Part shown: positions 44,128 through 55,089 of the stretch, one piece after another | Layout: every line of letters starts with the position of its first letter | Numbering within the stretch: position 1 is the stretch's first letter | NCBI GenBank assembly: GCA_023515795.1 | Contig: JALGPX010000017.1 | Location: 117,907 to 181,906 of the forward strand | Source of the DNA: Amoeboaphelidium occidentale | Taxonomy: Eukaryota; Aphelidiomycota; Aphelidea | Direction of reading: 5' to 3' | DNA: 64,000 nucleotides | The notes under the pieces: generated by a model | The model's input: the letters and a program-made list of their open reading frames with translations, nothing else | Database searches by the model: none | Told to the model about the DNA's origin: nothing | Translations under genes and position numbers: made by a program

Positions 44128-46497
44128 ATGAAGCCTGCGCAAATCCAAAGGAACATTAAGAAGCCCATTTTATTTGAGATTGCTTGGGAGGTGGCAAATA
44201 AAGGTTATTTCATTGCGCATTTTGTAACGTTTAGTCGGTGGCATTTACACTGTTATTAAGAGCAAAGTCCCCGTTACAGTTCAAGAGTACGGCACAGATC
44301 GATATTGCTTGGTTGGGCCTTTAAATCATCGCTCAGCTGCTTTAGAAGTGGAAGAATGTGAGCCTTCGAACATGTACTTCAAGGCTGCGATCGATTCAAT
44401 GAGAGCTCAAGGAATTAAAGTGCTTTACGGAAAATGGCTTATCGAGAGCGCTCCAACTGTCCTGCTGTTCGACCTTGGCTCAGCGTTCCACAGGCTGAAT
44501 GAATGGAAGGGTGATTTGTACGCGAAATGCGGCGTACCGTCGCCGGAGAACGACTTTGAAATGAATGATGCGATTGTGTTTGGTTATATGGTCGCCTGGT
44601 TTTTAGGAGAGGTTGCTTTCTATGGTCGCAGCGTTTGTAATATTTTATAGTTTGCTCATAGAAACAAGAAGAATGCATTAATCGCTCACTTTCATGAATG
44701 GATGGCTGCTGTCAGTATGATTGTTCTGATGTTTGAAATCGCTAATAGTCATCTTTAGGCTTGCTTTTAATTAAGAAGAGAAACATCGACGTTGCTACAA
44801 TATTTACTACTCATGCTACGCTATTAGGAAGATATTTGTGTGCCGGTAGCGTTGATTTTTACAATTCGTTGCACAGATTTGATGTTGACTATGAAGCTGG
44901 GAGAAGACAAATATATCACAGATATTGTGTTGAGAGAGGGGCTGCGCATTGCTCGGATGTCTTTACCACTGTCAGTCACATTACAGCATATGAAGCTGAG
45001 AATCTACTGAAGAAAAAGGCTGATGGTGTTTTACCAAACGGTTTGAATGTCGTCAAGTTCAGGTAAAATTCTGTTCTGTTAAAGCATAACTTTTTAAGTG
45101 CCATGCATGAGTTCCAGAATTTGCATGCTCAGTACAAAGAGAAGATCCATGATTTTACCAGAGGTCACTTTTATGGTCATTATGACTTTGACCTTGACAA
45201 CACATTGTATTTCTTTACCGCAGGCAGATATGAGTACAGAAATAAGGGCGTCGATATGTTTTTGGAAGCTTTGTATAGTAAGACAGTCTGATCGTCTGTA
45301 GCTCATTGTTTAGGAGTAAATCAGAAATTGAGACACATCAATTCGCCAATTACCATTGTTGCATTTGTTATCATGCCTGCTGCAACTCATAGCTTTACTG
45401 TTGACGCATTGAAAGGTCAGGCTGTTATTAAACAATTGAATGAAACGGTTGAAAAGATTCAGCAGAATGTCGGCAAGAGAATCTTTGAAAGTTGTTTGAG
45501 ACAAATTATGCCTAAATCTGAAGATTTGCTCAATGAAGAGGAAATAGTTTTATTGAAGAGAAGACTCTATGCGCTAAAGCGTGACATTTATCCTCCTGTT
45601 GTAACTCACAATATGGCAGACGATAGCCATGATCCTATTCTAAATCAAATCCGCAGATTAGGTCTTGTGAATGGCCGCGATGATAGAGTCAAAGTAATAT
45701 TTCACCCAGAGTTCTTGAACAGCAACAATCCTTTATTTGGCCTAGATTATGAAGATTTTGTTAGAGGTTGTCATTTAGGAGTATTTCCTAGTTATTATGA
45801 GCCTTGGGGATACACGCCTGCTGAGTGTACCGTTATGGGTGTTCCTTCTATTACAACCAATTTATCTGGATTTGGTTGCTATATGGAGGAAAATATTGAA
45901 AATCCGTCAGACTATGGTATTTACATTGTGGACAGAAGAATGAAATCCGTTGAAGAATCTATTCAACAATTGGCCGATTGCATGTTGAGCTTCTGCCAAA
46001 AGTCCAGAAGACAAAGAATTAATCAAAGAAACAGAACAGAGCGTTTGAGTGATTTCTTGGACTGGAGACGCATGGGATTAGAATATGTCAAAGCAAGACA
46101 TTTGGCTATGAGACGAAAGTATCCTGATGCTTTTAAGAAGTGGGACCATGAGAGAGATCTCGATGAAAATGATGAGACTTCAACAGATGAAGCTGAGTAT
46201 CCGCATGATTATGATGATGAGAAGGACTCTGGCTATCTTGGCGATCAGAGAAAGTTGACACACCCATTTTCCTTACCTTCATCCCCAAAGATCCAAGCAA
46301 ACTTGCAGAAGCTTGAAGACGAAAGATTGAAACTGTTGACCGGTGATTCTGAGTCTACTGTTAACACTTCAGGATTTCAGTCACCAATTTCACCAGGCTC
46401 GATAGTCGATGAGGATTTGGGAATTACAACTCAAGAATTAAATGATCAATTGAAGAAATTGAAAGTAGAATCTTCAAAAGAACAAAAGATACAATAG
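44128..46497 (+). CDS. Glycogen synthase (GT3 family)
   Basis: Transfers glucose from UDP-glucose to glycogen in the cytosol; animal/fungal GT3 type, not the bacterial/plant GT5 type. Six exons: 44128-44203, 44235-44611, 44651-44714, 44759-45062, 45099-45277, 45314-46497 (introns 31, 39, 44, 36, 36 nt), 727 aa. Landmarks: [20 protein letters not shown] with the UDP-glucose-binding Lys, [66 protein letters not shown] with catalytic Glu, TTNLSGFG, and the Arg-rich regulatory helix [17 protein letters not shown] that binds glucose-6-phosphate. The C-terminal tail is Ser/Glu-rich with SLPSSPKI, a likely phosphorylation-regulated region as in Gsy2/GYS1. Confidence 0.96.
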
Positions 46498-46511
46498 ATT
46501 CGACCAAAATT

Positions 46512-49510
46512 ATGTGTTGTTTCAGCGCGATGACAAGCGACAAGTTCTTTGATAACACGGATTTCAGCGACGGTCATTCAGCGTATTCCCTGGCCATTCG
46601 ACGTGACGGAGGAAACCCAGAGTCAGCCATTCATGACCCTGAAGATGGCGCTGAAGAATTTGCTGGACTTGAAACACTTGAAACACTTGAAACACCGAGC
46701 ATCATTATGGCTCTGGTGTCTCGAATCAATTATTTTGGTGTGGCATTGGTCGACTCAGAAGACCAGACGCTGAGTTTATTGGTGAAGGATATTTTTGATC
46801 CTGNCATTCGACGTGACGGAGGAAACCCAGAGTCAGCCATTCATGACCCTGAAGATGGCGCTGAAGAATTTGCTGGACTTGAAACACTTGAAACACCGAG
46901 CATCATTATGGCTATGGTGTCTCGAATCAATTATTTTGGTGTGGCATTGGTCGACTCAGAAGACCAGACGCTGAGTTTATTGGTGAAGGATATTTTTGAT
47001 CCTGAGCCGTTTGACTACGTCGATTACGGTTAGCGTTTCACAGCGCGCTTTTCGGGTTTAACAATTGTAGTCATCAACACTGTTTCACCAAACTTGATTC
47101 TAATACCAACGAATACAGATTCAAGAATTGTCTCAAAGATTGAAAAATGTATTACTGCAATTGTTATGGCTTAATTATTCTAGCTGATATCAAGTTTACA
47201 TCTTTCGGTCACAAGGAATTCTCAGCCGAAACTGGTACAATGAAATTGAATGCGGCTGGTTTGATCAACTCAGAGAATTCGCTGTTGTTTAAGTCTCAGG
47301 GCGCTGGTGGGACAGTTTCAATTGATGGGAATTATCTGAGTCAGTGCGCAGCAGGTGGTTTGTTGACTTACATTTCAAGTGGCGCGTTGCCGAATGGTGC
47401 AAACACCTCAGATCAGGTCGATAATGATCCGTCTGCTACAATAAGCGCAATTATTCAGAATATTTGGTGTTTAAGCTTTGATGATTACATGTTTATTAGC
47501 AAGAGCTCCCTGGATGCACTTCAAGTATTTGATGCTAAAGAACATCCAAACTCAAATTATCAAAAAGAGAAGGAGAGTCCTAATTGTCTGTTTGGTTTAT
47601 TTAATCATCACATAAAGACTCCCACCGGTTCAAAATTGTTAAAATTCTGGTTACGAACACCTCTTACAAATGTTACTCAGATTGTTGAGAGACAAACTTT
47701 GGTTGGAATGTTGGCTGAAAACAAAGAAGTAAGGGAAAACCTTCAAACAACGTTGCGTTCACTAAAAGGGGCTGTAGGTTGTGAACTGGGAAAGAAGCTT
47801 GGAAATGCAATGTTTTCTCTGAAAGACTGGCAACTTCTGTTTACTTTTGCATCTGGATGCATAAACTTGAAAGATCAGGTCTCAATAATGATAAACTGCT
47901 TTTTATCTCAAGGACTTCACTCAGATGAGTACCCGCCTGTCTTTAATCAGATGTTGGATGAGTTTGACAATCCTAACTTCAGGTTGTTGGTAAACGAGAT
48001 AAGTGCAACAATCGATTGGCAAAGTAGCAGAGAAGAGAACAGACCTGTCGCTAAGTTTGGCGTGGACCCAACAGGGGAACTGGATAATATGAGAGAGTTT
48101 TATGATGATTTGGATGTTTATTTACAAGAAATGGCTGAAAAGATATTGAGTGAAGAGTTGGTTTCTAATGATGGCACACCTTTGCTAACCAAGAAGATTG
48201 TTGGTGAAGTACGAGGGGTCTATTTTCCTCAACTGGGATTTCTGATTTCAGTCCCTATTCAATTCCAAAGATCAGGACAACTTGCTCACTTGACTTGGGA
48301 TGGTAGCGAAGAAAATAAGACGGAGTACTCTTTGCTCGAAGAGATCTTTGCGACTGAAACACATGCCTTCTTCAAAACAGGCTACACAAGGGAAGTTGAT
48401 AATGATGTTGGAGATATTTACAGCAAGATTGTCGATAGAGAAGTGGAACTTTTCTTTGCATTACAGGAAAACTTGGTGAAAAGTGGGATAAGTATGAAAG
48501 ATTTCACTTTTGCAAACCATTTCATCGCTGAACTTGATGTTCTCTGTGCCATGGCTTCCGCAGCAGTTGAGAATGGATACTCAAGGCCTTTGTTACTAAG
48601 CAAGAATGATGATGATTATGCGAACATCATTAAAATTGTTCATGGAAGACATCCGATAATGGAAAGAATAACTGGCTCCTTCGTACCAAATAATACACTT
48701 CTGATCTCAGGAAGCGAGAATAGTTTACATGAAGTTAAGAATGTAGAACTGGTAACAGGGCCAAATGCGAGCGGAAAATCTGTGTACCTTTGTCAAATTG
48801 GTCTCATTGTATTGATGGCTCAAATTGGATCATTTGTTCCTGCAGCTGAATGTGTTCTATCTCCGAAGCATGCATTGTTTACAAGAATAGCAACCACAGA
48901 ATCTGTTTCATTGAGTACTAGTGCATTCATGTCTGATCTGAATGACATATCCTTAGCTTTGCGTTTGGCTGAACAAGACTCCTTGGTATTGATGGATGAG
49001 TTTGGTAAAGGGACAACAACAAGAAATGGTATTGCGCTGCTTGTAGCTGTTCTACACTACTTCTCAACACAAGTACCAGCATCTGTTGTAGCCATTACTC
49101 ATTTTCATGAAATTTACCAGATAAATTTGGTTGCTGAGTTTGAGAAGCTTATTAAATTCAGTCATTTGAATACTTTGTTGTCAGATCAAAGTGGAAGACA
49201 AGAAGGAGAGTTAACATTCTTGTATGAAGTAATTGAAGGAAGAGAAATATCCTCTCATGGTTTGTATTGTGCTAAAATCGCTGGAATCAGCAGTGACATC
49301 TTGTCGAGAGCGAAGCAAATATCTAGCGAAATGGTTGGTATTGGAGCAAAGAAGATATTCCAACCAGCAGAGTTCCACTTGCAAGAACTAAGGGATAATG
49401 GTGATGTGTGGTTAAGAATTTATCATGCCTTTCAAGATCTGGATTTGGAGAGCGCAAGCAATGAAGAGTTAGATCAGTTTCTTTCCGATATGAGAGAGCA
49501 CATTCAATGA
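46512..49510 (+). CDS. MSH5: MutS homologue MSH5 (meiotic recombination), with assembly gap
   Basis: MSH5 pairs with MSH4 to stabilise recombination intermediates and promote crossovers in meiosis. Exons: 46512-47028 (with one N at 46804 and duplicated flanks), 47071-47148, 47184-49510; introns 42 and 35 nt. Landmarks: IIMAMVSRINYFGVALVDSE at the N-terminus, CLFGLFNHHIKTPTGSKLL then WLRTPL in the core, HGRHPIMERI, Walker A TGPNASGKSVYLCQIGLI, Walker B LVLMDEFGKGT, and ITHFHEIY. No mismatch-binding domain I, as expected for MSH5. Collapsing the duplicated flank gives 903-906 aa in frame. Start is at 46512, or 46530 (MTSDKFF), just 14-32 bp after the glycogen synthase stop. A strong sign of a sexual cycle. 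Confidence 0.93.
46595..47004. other. Assembly gap (1 N) with duplicated ~200-bp flanks
   Basis: 46595-46803 and 46805-47004 are the same MSH5 sequence. The left copy has one extra 9-bp unit (gaaacactt; LETLETLET against LETLET) and a substitution (gctctg/gctatg). A single N separates them. As at 26560, this is best read as two allelic contig ends that were not merged, with a small coding microsatellite difference between alleles. Confidence 0.9.
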
Positions 49511-49518
49511 ATGATCTA

Positions 49519-50109
49519 TTAAACAGAAAATAGTGAAGCGTCCTTCAGCTCTATCGACTGTAAAACTTTAAGGAATACATTTCTCTGTTGCTCTTTTAGT
49601 TCCTTAGCTTTGTTTACAATTCTGTCGAAGCTTGACAAATCTGAGACGTTTTCCTCGAGAACGCAATGGAACGTAACAACCAAATCAGTCTCAAATTTGT
49701 CCCATAGAAGCGCACCCATAAAAACAAGAACCACGTCGTAATCGTTTCTGTTGAACTTTGATATGGCCTGAATGCCTGTAGCGGTCTGGACTTTAAAATC
49801 TCCGATTGCCCCAGACTTGCTTGTGTGTTCCTCTGCCTCTGATAATAGCTGGCTTTTAGCACACTGATTAGCTTCCAGAATATCATTCCAATGGAGTATA
49901 ATACGATCTTTTGAGTTGACTAAGTCCCTGTGGGCTGTAGATTCAAGTATCTCAATAATCAAAGAATTGTTGCTGCCCTTGTCAAGGAATACTTCTTGGT
50001 GATCTGGCACTTGGCGTATATCAGAAGCGTCTTGCATCATCGTTGGGATGAGGGCCGTAATTGCACCACCGTAAAGTTGCGCCAATTTGGTGTTATCAGA
50101 GCCTGGCAT
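49519..50109 (-). CDS. MOG1: MOG1, Ran guanine nucleotide release factor
   Basis: Binds Ran/Gsp1, releases its nucleotide and supports nuclear protein import. Single exon, 196 aa (yeast Mog1 218, human RANGRF 186). The N-terminal LYGGAITALIPTMMQDASDI then RQVPDHQEVF is the family signature, the conserved acidic patch that contacts Ran. Further FNRNDYDVVLVFMGALLW and LVVTFHCVLEE strands follow the fold. It converges with MSH5 with 8 bp between stops and diverges from the ASTE1-like gene with 44 bp between starts. Confidence 0.93.
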   Translation of the reverse strand: MPGSDNTKLAQLYGGAITALIPTMMQDASDIRQVPDHQEVFLDKGSNNSLIIEILESTAHRDLVNSKDRIILHWNDILEANQCAKSQLLSEAEEHTSKSGAIGDFKVQTATGIQAISKFNRNDYDVVLVFMGALLWDKFETDLVVTFHCVLEENVSDLSSFDRIVNKAKELKEQQRNVFLKVLQSIELKDASLFSV

Positions 50110-50153
50110 TCAGTGTAGAAAATAATTTTCCGTAACTCCTTTGTAATAATAAG

Positions 50154-51542
50154 ATGGGAGTATATGGACTGACTGGATATGTAAAGCACGCATATATCGG
50201 CGTGTTTAAATACTGGAGTACGTCTAAGCGAAAGGATAGACAGAAAGAGCGTTTGATTATTGATGGTTCCGGACTTGTGCATAGAGTGTTCTTCAGCACC
50301 AGCACTCCCATATCAAGATTATCTGGTGGAAATTGGAGGGCATTTAAAGTAGCCTTTCTAAAGGAAATTCAAGCGCTTAGTTCCGCTTTTGAGGTCACGG
50401 TTGTATTTGATGGTGCTTCGATTCACGAGTTCAAGATTGATACCATGCTTTCACGCCAAGCTGAGAAGATCCTAAACCAAGACAGAACGATACCTGAAAT
50501 GGTGTTTTACTTAGCGTCTGATATACTGAAAGAGCTTGGAATTAATTATTGTAACAGCATGGAGGAGGCGGATGTTGAAATTTATCGCATGGCTGTTGAG
50601 CTAAACGCTTATGTTTTGAGTGGAGATTCTGATTTCTACATCTTTCCTCTTCCTAAAGGATTCTTGCATTTTGAAGATTTGACTACGAGTGATACGACAG
50701 TTGGTTGTAATGTTGTCACTAGTGACGAATTGTCCAAACATTTAGGCATACAAAAGAGCTGGCTCCCTGTGATGTCTTACTTTTGCGGGAATGATTTATC
50801 TGCTCCAAAGCTCAAACAATTAGGTGGCACAAGTCATGTCTCTGATGTCGTGAAAGTTATGAAAAGTTTTGGTTTGGAATTATCGGTTGACGATTTAATT
50901 CGACAGTGTTGCAGTCACTACAATATTTCTATGCCCCAGTGCATTTCTGTTTTAGATTTAAACAGTTCGACATCCATCCCGATTCCACTAGGTGTAACGG
51001 AGAAATTGAGATATGGAAGTCTTCCCAGAAATATGATCGATGTTTTGGTATCTAGAAAATTCAGATGTTCTGTTCAAGCATCAGATATGGACTTGATGAA
51101 TCCATGGCTTTTGTATCGAGACGTCCGAAGATTTATATACAAGTATCTGATAAGCCTTTGTGGTTTTAAAGATGCTGAAAATTTTGTAGTTCTTGAAACG
51201 CTGCGACTCAAGGGTAAGATGACTGAAGAAGCAGTCCAAGCAATGACAGAGAAAGAGCTCGCCACATTTACGGAAACTACTATTCTAAGATTAAAAAGGA
51301 TGTCGGAAGAAGATAAGTCTGAGATGAAGTTTGAGCGTGCGGCAATTGACATGTTTCTTACAGCAATTAAAGGAACTGAAGTTGAATTCTTGCCACTCCT
51401 AAATGAATTTATGATGGAGAGAGAAAAAACAAGACTGAAAAAGTATTTTGGAAGTGGAAAAGGTAATTCATTCTTGTGTTGCGCATTGCAGTTGGCCCTT
51501 TTGCATGTTCGAATGCTGAATGATATCCTGACATCTGAATGA
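50154..51542 (+). CDS. Asteroid (ASTE1)-like XPG/FEN-family nuclease
   Basis: Single exon, 462 aa. N-terminal XPG-N region starts MGVYGLTGYVK, the invariant Gly-rich start of this family, and includes RLIIDGSGLVHRVFF with the first metal-binding Asp. The internal XPG-I region has SMEEADVEIYRMAVELNAYV and LSGDSDFYIFPL, with the acidic cluster that binds metal. The central region diverges from FEN1 and lacks an obvious PCNA box, which fits Asteroid/ASTE1, a structure-specific nuclease acting with 53BP1/shieldin in animals. The alternative Mkt1 family also shares this start but has a longer, different C-terminus. Convergent with TMEM161, 7 bp between stops. Confidence 0.88.
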   Translation: MGVYGLTGYVKHAYIGVFKYWSTSKRKDRQKERLIIDGSGLVHRVFFSTSTPISRLSGGNWRAFKVAFLKEIQALSSAFEVTVVFDGASIHEFKIDTMLSRQAEKILNQDRTIPEMVFYLASDILKELGINYCNSMEEADVEIYRMAVELNAYVLSGDSDFYIFPLPKGFLHFEDLTTSDTTVGCNVVTSDELSKHLGIQKSWLPVMSYFCGNDLSAPKLKQLGGTSHVSDVVKVMKSFGLELSVDDLIRQCCSHYNISMPQCISVLDLNSSTSIPIPLGVTEKLRYGSLPRNMIDVLVSRKFRCSVQASDMDLMNPWLLYRDVRRFIYKYLISLCGFKDAENFVVLETLRLKGKMTEEAVQAMTEKELATFTETTILRLKRMSEEDKSEMKFERAAIDMFLTAIKGTEVEFLPLLNEFMMEREKTRLKKYFGSGKGNSFLCCALQLALLHVRMLNDILTSE

Positions 51543-51549
51543 TTCTATT

Positions 51550-52858
51550 TCATTGAATAGCTCGTAAAAACGTTCTTGTTATCAAACCAACAATCATGTC
51601 ATTTGCGCAAAACCAGAATACAAAGTACTTTACAAATAAGCTCTCACTCAATATATAAAAAAGCGAAAGACACAAGAGAAGCACAGAAGGAAGCAATAGT
51701 TCTGATACAGATAAGCAAAGACCTTCATAAATGAACATGATGCTTTTTCGATACTCGGCTATTGTGACCGTAACATCATCAGGTTGGTTCAAATAGATTA
51801 TGCGCCGTTTCTCCGCTTGATCCAAGTATTTTTGAAAGTAGCGCCTGTAGCAAGACATCAAATGTAAGCAGACGGATAGCATTGAAATCGGCATAAAGTA
51901 TTCCTCATAATTAGGATCTTTCGTGACGAAATTGTAAATTAGAAAATACTCCAAAGCTTGTCGAACATTGGAAACAACCCAAACCTTATTATCATCATCT
52001 CTCGAAGTTGTATAAATTGCAGTTGACACTTGAATTAAGGAAGAACAGAGCAGAGCGGAAGTCAGACCAGACAAAATTGCGATTTGAAACAAAAGCCTCA
52101 CGTGATTATTGACATAGCTAGCCAAAACCCATTCTAAGCTAACATGAGAATCACCAGATGAATTAAACCGCGACACAAAGTCGGAGAATATTCCAGAGAC
52201 ATCAACGTAATTGAAGTAAGCCAACATCAAAGACACCGTAAATCCGATGAATCCTGCAAGCCCTGGCAAATACACTGCGAGACCACTCGTTACAGATACG
52301 CGCTCAGCTGTGACTTTGGCCAAAAGCCACAAGGCATGCAGCAATAAAACCGTACACCAAACCCAAGACCAACGGTAATCTGTTAATTCTTCCTTCCGAA
52401 GCGAAACATACTGATAGTATCCTTCAGTGATTAGAAACCCCATAAGACAGCAGAACAACGAATGAACTAAATTAGAGTAATCTGCGCTAAAGTAGAATTG
52501 ATTTAAGCCACTAGAGCTTTGTATGCGCGGATTATGCAAAACATCTTCCGGGAACTCCAAAGTATTCTCCTTCAAGGTCGAGCTAGCAAGTTCATTCACC
52601 TTCAACTTAGCTGCCGACATATTTTCCTCTGTTGCAGCAGCTTTGCTTTTTTTACCGCTGGCGCAATGAGTGGAATACAACATCTCCGGAGGCAATGGAA
52701 AATAATACTTCAACCTTCCAAAGTTAACTTTGATATCCATAAGCTCACCCTTTTAGAAGATACTCCGGCACATTTAAAATGAAGGGCACCACTATCCTGA
52801 AATATATGAATGTTGCAACGAAGCTCAGCGTGAGGGGCAAAGTGTTGGTTACGAACAT
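51550..52858 (-). CDS. TMEM161 family multi-pass membrane protein
   Basis: Two exons: 52858-52749 and 52714-51550, joined over a 34-nt intron with a GTTAAC branch-like site; 424 aa. The first exon supplies the N-terminal membrane helix (LPLTLSFVATFIYFRIVVPF) and, after splicing, LKYYFPLPPEML and ASGKKSKAAA, which line up with the start of animal TMEM161A/B (…RWYQHP…GKQQKGKSKK). Six to eight further helices follow. TMEM161B modulates ion homeostasis and cardiac rhythm in vertebrates; molecular function is unknown. A longer unspliced ORF starting at 52740 would omit the first helix, so I reject that start. Confidence 0.82.
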
Positions 52859-52952
52859 CCGTGCAAAGTTTGAACAAAATATCAATTATATTTCGAACTA
52901 AAAAAAGCGGAAGCTTCAGGGAGCATATTCGATGAAATCCTTAATATGATCA

Positions 52953-54176
52953 CTAGCTTGTATTAAATTTAAACCAATTAGGCATAAACATGCTCAGTTT
53001 CGATGTCAAACTCTCGTAAACTTGTCGAAACTTTTGTCTTGTAGTCTTGCGACCTTCTTCATCATTTACCAGCGTGTTGAGATGTTTTCCTGAGCGATAT
53101 GTAGATATATCAACGTGTTTAGGTTGTGTTGTAGCAAAAAGCGCTTTTATGCGCTCCTCTTCTGAGGTGAAGTGCAAGCCACACATTTGATGCACCACAG
53201 GCAAAGACCTTGAATATCCAGCTGTTTCAATCCTTTGCCACCATGAGAACCTTGTAAACGAATAAGACCAGTACGGCCTGTTACAGCTTGAGCATAGACA
53301 GGATGATCTAAAGTATCGTTTCAACTGATCTGGAACATCATTTTGATCTAAGAATTCCTTGCTCAAGTTAAAATCATCAATAACACGAGCAGACAATTCC
53401 AAAAGGCGCGGAAACTTGGTTCCACGCATATCATCAAGATCCTCAGCAAGAGGAAGCTCTGTGATAAATGGACAATCGCTGGTATACAAACCTGTGAGCC
53501 TTTGAAGTTTCATCAGTTCAGCAGGCAAAACAGTGATCTTGTTGGATGCAATATCCAGTGTCCTCAAAGACTTTAGCCTGCCAATGAAAGATGGTAAAGA
53601 ATGGAATGCATTGTGTGATAAATCTAGAACCTCGAGCTTTTGCAGCAAGATCATGGAATCTGGAAGGTCATACAGCCGATTGTAATTAACGCGTAACTCT
53701 CGAAGGTTAGAAAGCATTCCAATAGTTCCAGGTAATTCTGTAATATTATTCCGCTCCAAAGATAAAACTGTCAATTTTCTGAGACATCCGATCTCCTTAG
53801 GTATTTGTGTCAGAAGGTTGCAACACAAATACATGCGCTCTGTCTCACAGCTGCTTAGCCGGCTTATGGCAGGTGTAAGTTTCTCGATGTACTTTGAGCA
53901 CAAATGAACCACAGTTGTGTCAATATCATCAATTGATATTTCTTGAGACGCGTGAAGGTAATTGGCAGAACGTCGTGATGAAGAAGCATCGCTGGTTTCT
54001 TCCTGCTCAAGTGCTACCGAGGGTTCTTCTTCTGGGCGATAAAGCACGGGTCCATATGATGTTTGTCTAACTAACCAGCTCCTTTCTGATATGGCTATGA
54101 CCTCTTTCATAATTGTGAAACGTTGAACCCAAATCCTTGAATCATCTGTGTGCAACCGATAGAAAACCATCACCAT
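52953..54176 (-). CDS. Leucine-rich repeat protein with C-terminal CxxC motif
   Basis: Single exon, 407 aa. About six LRRs occupy residues ~115-260 (for example LTVLSLERNNITELPGTIGM, LEVLDLSHNAFHSLPSFIGR, LRTLDIASNKITVLPAELMK), of the typical/SDS22-like kind found in scaffold proteins. After the repeats, CLCSSCNRPYWSYSF is a possible zinc site, followed by a basic, aromatic C-terminus. No catalytic domain; function unknown. The start codon at 54176 lies inside the end of the UPF0538 gene; another ATG at 54170 overlaps that gene's TGA stop (TGATG). Later in-frame ATGs exist, so the true start could be internal (residue 23). Confidence 0.8.
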   Translation of the reverse strand: MVMVFYRLHTDDSRIWVQRFTIMKEVIAISERSWLVRQTSYGPVLYRPEEEPSVALEQEETSDASSSRRSANYLHASQEISIDDIDTTVVHLCSKYIEKLTPAISRLSSCETERMYLCCNLLTQIPKEIGCLRKLTVLSLERNNITELPGTIGMLSNLRELRVNYNRLYDLPDSMILLQKLEVLDLSHNAFHSLPSFIGRLKSLRTLDIASNKITVLPAELMKLQRLTGLYTSDCPFITELPLAEDLDDMRGTKFPRLLELSARVIDDFNLSKEFLDQNDVPDQLKRYFRSSCLCSSCNRPYWSYSFTRFSWWQRIETAGYSRSLPVVHQMCGLHFTSEEERIKALFATTQPKHVDISTYRSGKHLNTLVNDEEGRKTTRQKFRQVYESLTSKLSMFMPNWFKFNTS

Positions 54177-54594
54177 TTTATTGTGGGATTAGAAGAATAT
54201 TCTTTGAACTTTGCAGCATTGAAGAATGATATCTCCGTCTCATCAACCACGTTGTAGTCTGCCAAAGTCTTGCTCATATCAGATACGAACCATTCTGGGT
54301 GATCGAGGTTGATTATGAGGTTGGAAGTCTTTGCGCCGTGAGGGTACATGAAAATTTTGAAGGTGTCGAAGTCGTTTGTCTGATATATCTTGAAAGCAGA
54401 GTCGCTTTTTATCCCTACACAGAAAGCTATGGCTAAATTCCCCCAAGAGGCTTACTGTTCTGCACGATTGTCTGTAATTCATTGAAGGTCGTATTCGACG
54501 GAATATCTTTGAGAAAGAGATTTTTAAATGTTCTGTACTCAAATGATCGTACTAAGCGAACTGTGATAATGTGCAACTTGGCTTGATCACTCAT
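54170..54594 (-). CDS. UPF0538 (C2orf76) family protein
   Basis: Small conserved eukaryotic protein of unknown function. Exons 54594-54456 and 54414-54170 (41-nt intron) give 127 aa, the same length as human C2orf76. Matching features: ITVRLVRSFEYRTFKNL at the N-terminus, NTTFNELQTIV, FKIFMYPHGAKTSNLIINLD, DETEISFFNAAKFKEY, and the C-terminal NPTIKW (family NPxxxW). Neither exon alone is detected as a long ORF in the right frame. The stop codon at 54172-54170 overlaps the start of the LRR gene on the same strand. Confidence 0.88.
54177..54182 (-). terminator. Putative poly(A) signal inside the UPF0538 coding end
   Basis: AATAAA on the minus strand lies 4 bp before the UPF0538 stop codon, inside its coding sequence (ACA ATA AAA TGG). 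With the LRR start overlapping, the two genes have no private 3' or 5' UTR space. Motif only. Confidence 0.35.
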
Positions 54595-54799
54595 CCCACA
54601 AATACGATCGCGACGGGTAATATCGTTGACTTGATCTAAATACGGAGCGCCTATTGAAGTCGTATCGGCTTGTTACTTTTTATATGCTCCAGTTAAATGG
54701 AAGTTAGAGCCATTACTTACCAGCGCGTTGATTGAAACGGAAGTGTTTCAGATTCAATACGATTTAAATACCGTGCTTCTGAACTAATTTTATTAAACA

Positions 54800-55082
54800 A
54801 TGAAGGCTCCTGTCGTAGCGTTTCTGTCTGCTTTATTGTTTGGAAGTGGAGTTTTAGGTAATGATCATTTTAATCCACAAGACGGTCAATGGAGAAATGT
54901 CGCTGTAGTTCAACCTCTTGCAGGTGCACAGGACGGGTAAGTTTAGCTTATGCACGTCTAATTTTGCATTTAGAACTTTGAATCCAGCTGAGGTAACCTC
55001 TTCAGCTGCTGTTTCTTGGGAAGTAAAACAAGCAGCGCTGTGCGGAGGCTTAATTGCAACAGTCGGCTACATTCTTCTTTGA
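54800..55082 (+). CDS. Small secreted or membrane-anchored protein
   Basis: Two exons (54800-54936, 54974-55082; 37-nt intron) encode 81 aa. Residues 1-20 are a signal peptide (VVAFLSALLFGSGVLG, likely cleaved before ND). The short mature part has NPQDGQWRNVAVVQPLAG, and the last ~16 residues are hydrophobic (GGLIATVGYILL), so the protein is either a tail-anchored micro-protein or, with little spacer, GPI-modified. Not recognised. The stop is 7 bp from that of the convergent pseudouridine synthase. The 205 bp upstream are shared with the divergent UPF0538 gene. Confidence 0.7.
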
Positions 55083-55089
55083 GTCAAAA

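Noticed and set aside
43871-44131. Plus-strand ORF overlapping the glycogen synthase start
   Set aside because: Not similar to any known protein and overlaps the well-supported glycogen synthase ATG out of frame.
46512-47033. MSH5 N-terminal tandem duplication
   Set aside because: The repeat straddles an N and differs by one 9-bp unit and one base; it is best explained as two allelic contig ends.
51451-51480. Possible 29-nt intron near the end of the ASTE1-like gene
   Set aside because: Shorter than every supported intron here and splicing truncates the protein; the unspliced reading gives a normal C-terminus.
52715-52740. TMEM161 start at 52740
   Set aside because: ATG lies inside the 34-nt intron; using it removes the conserved N-terminal helix.
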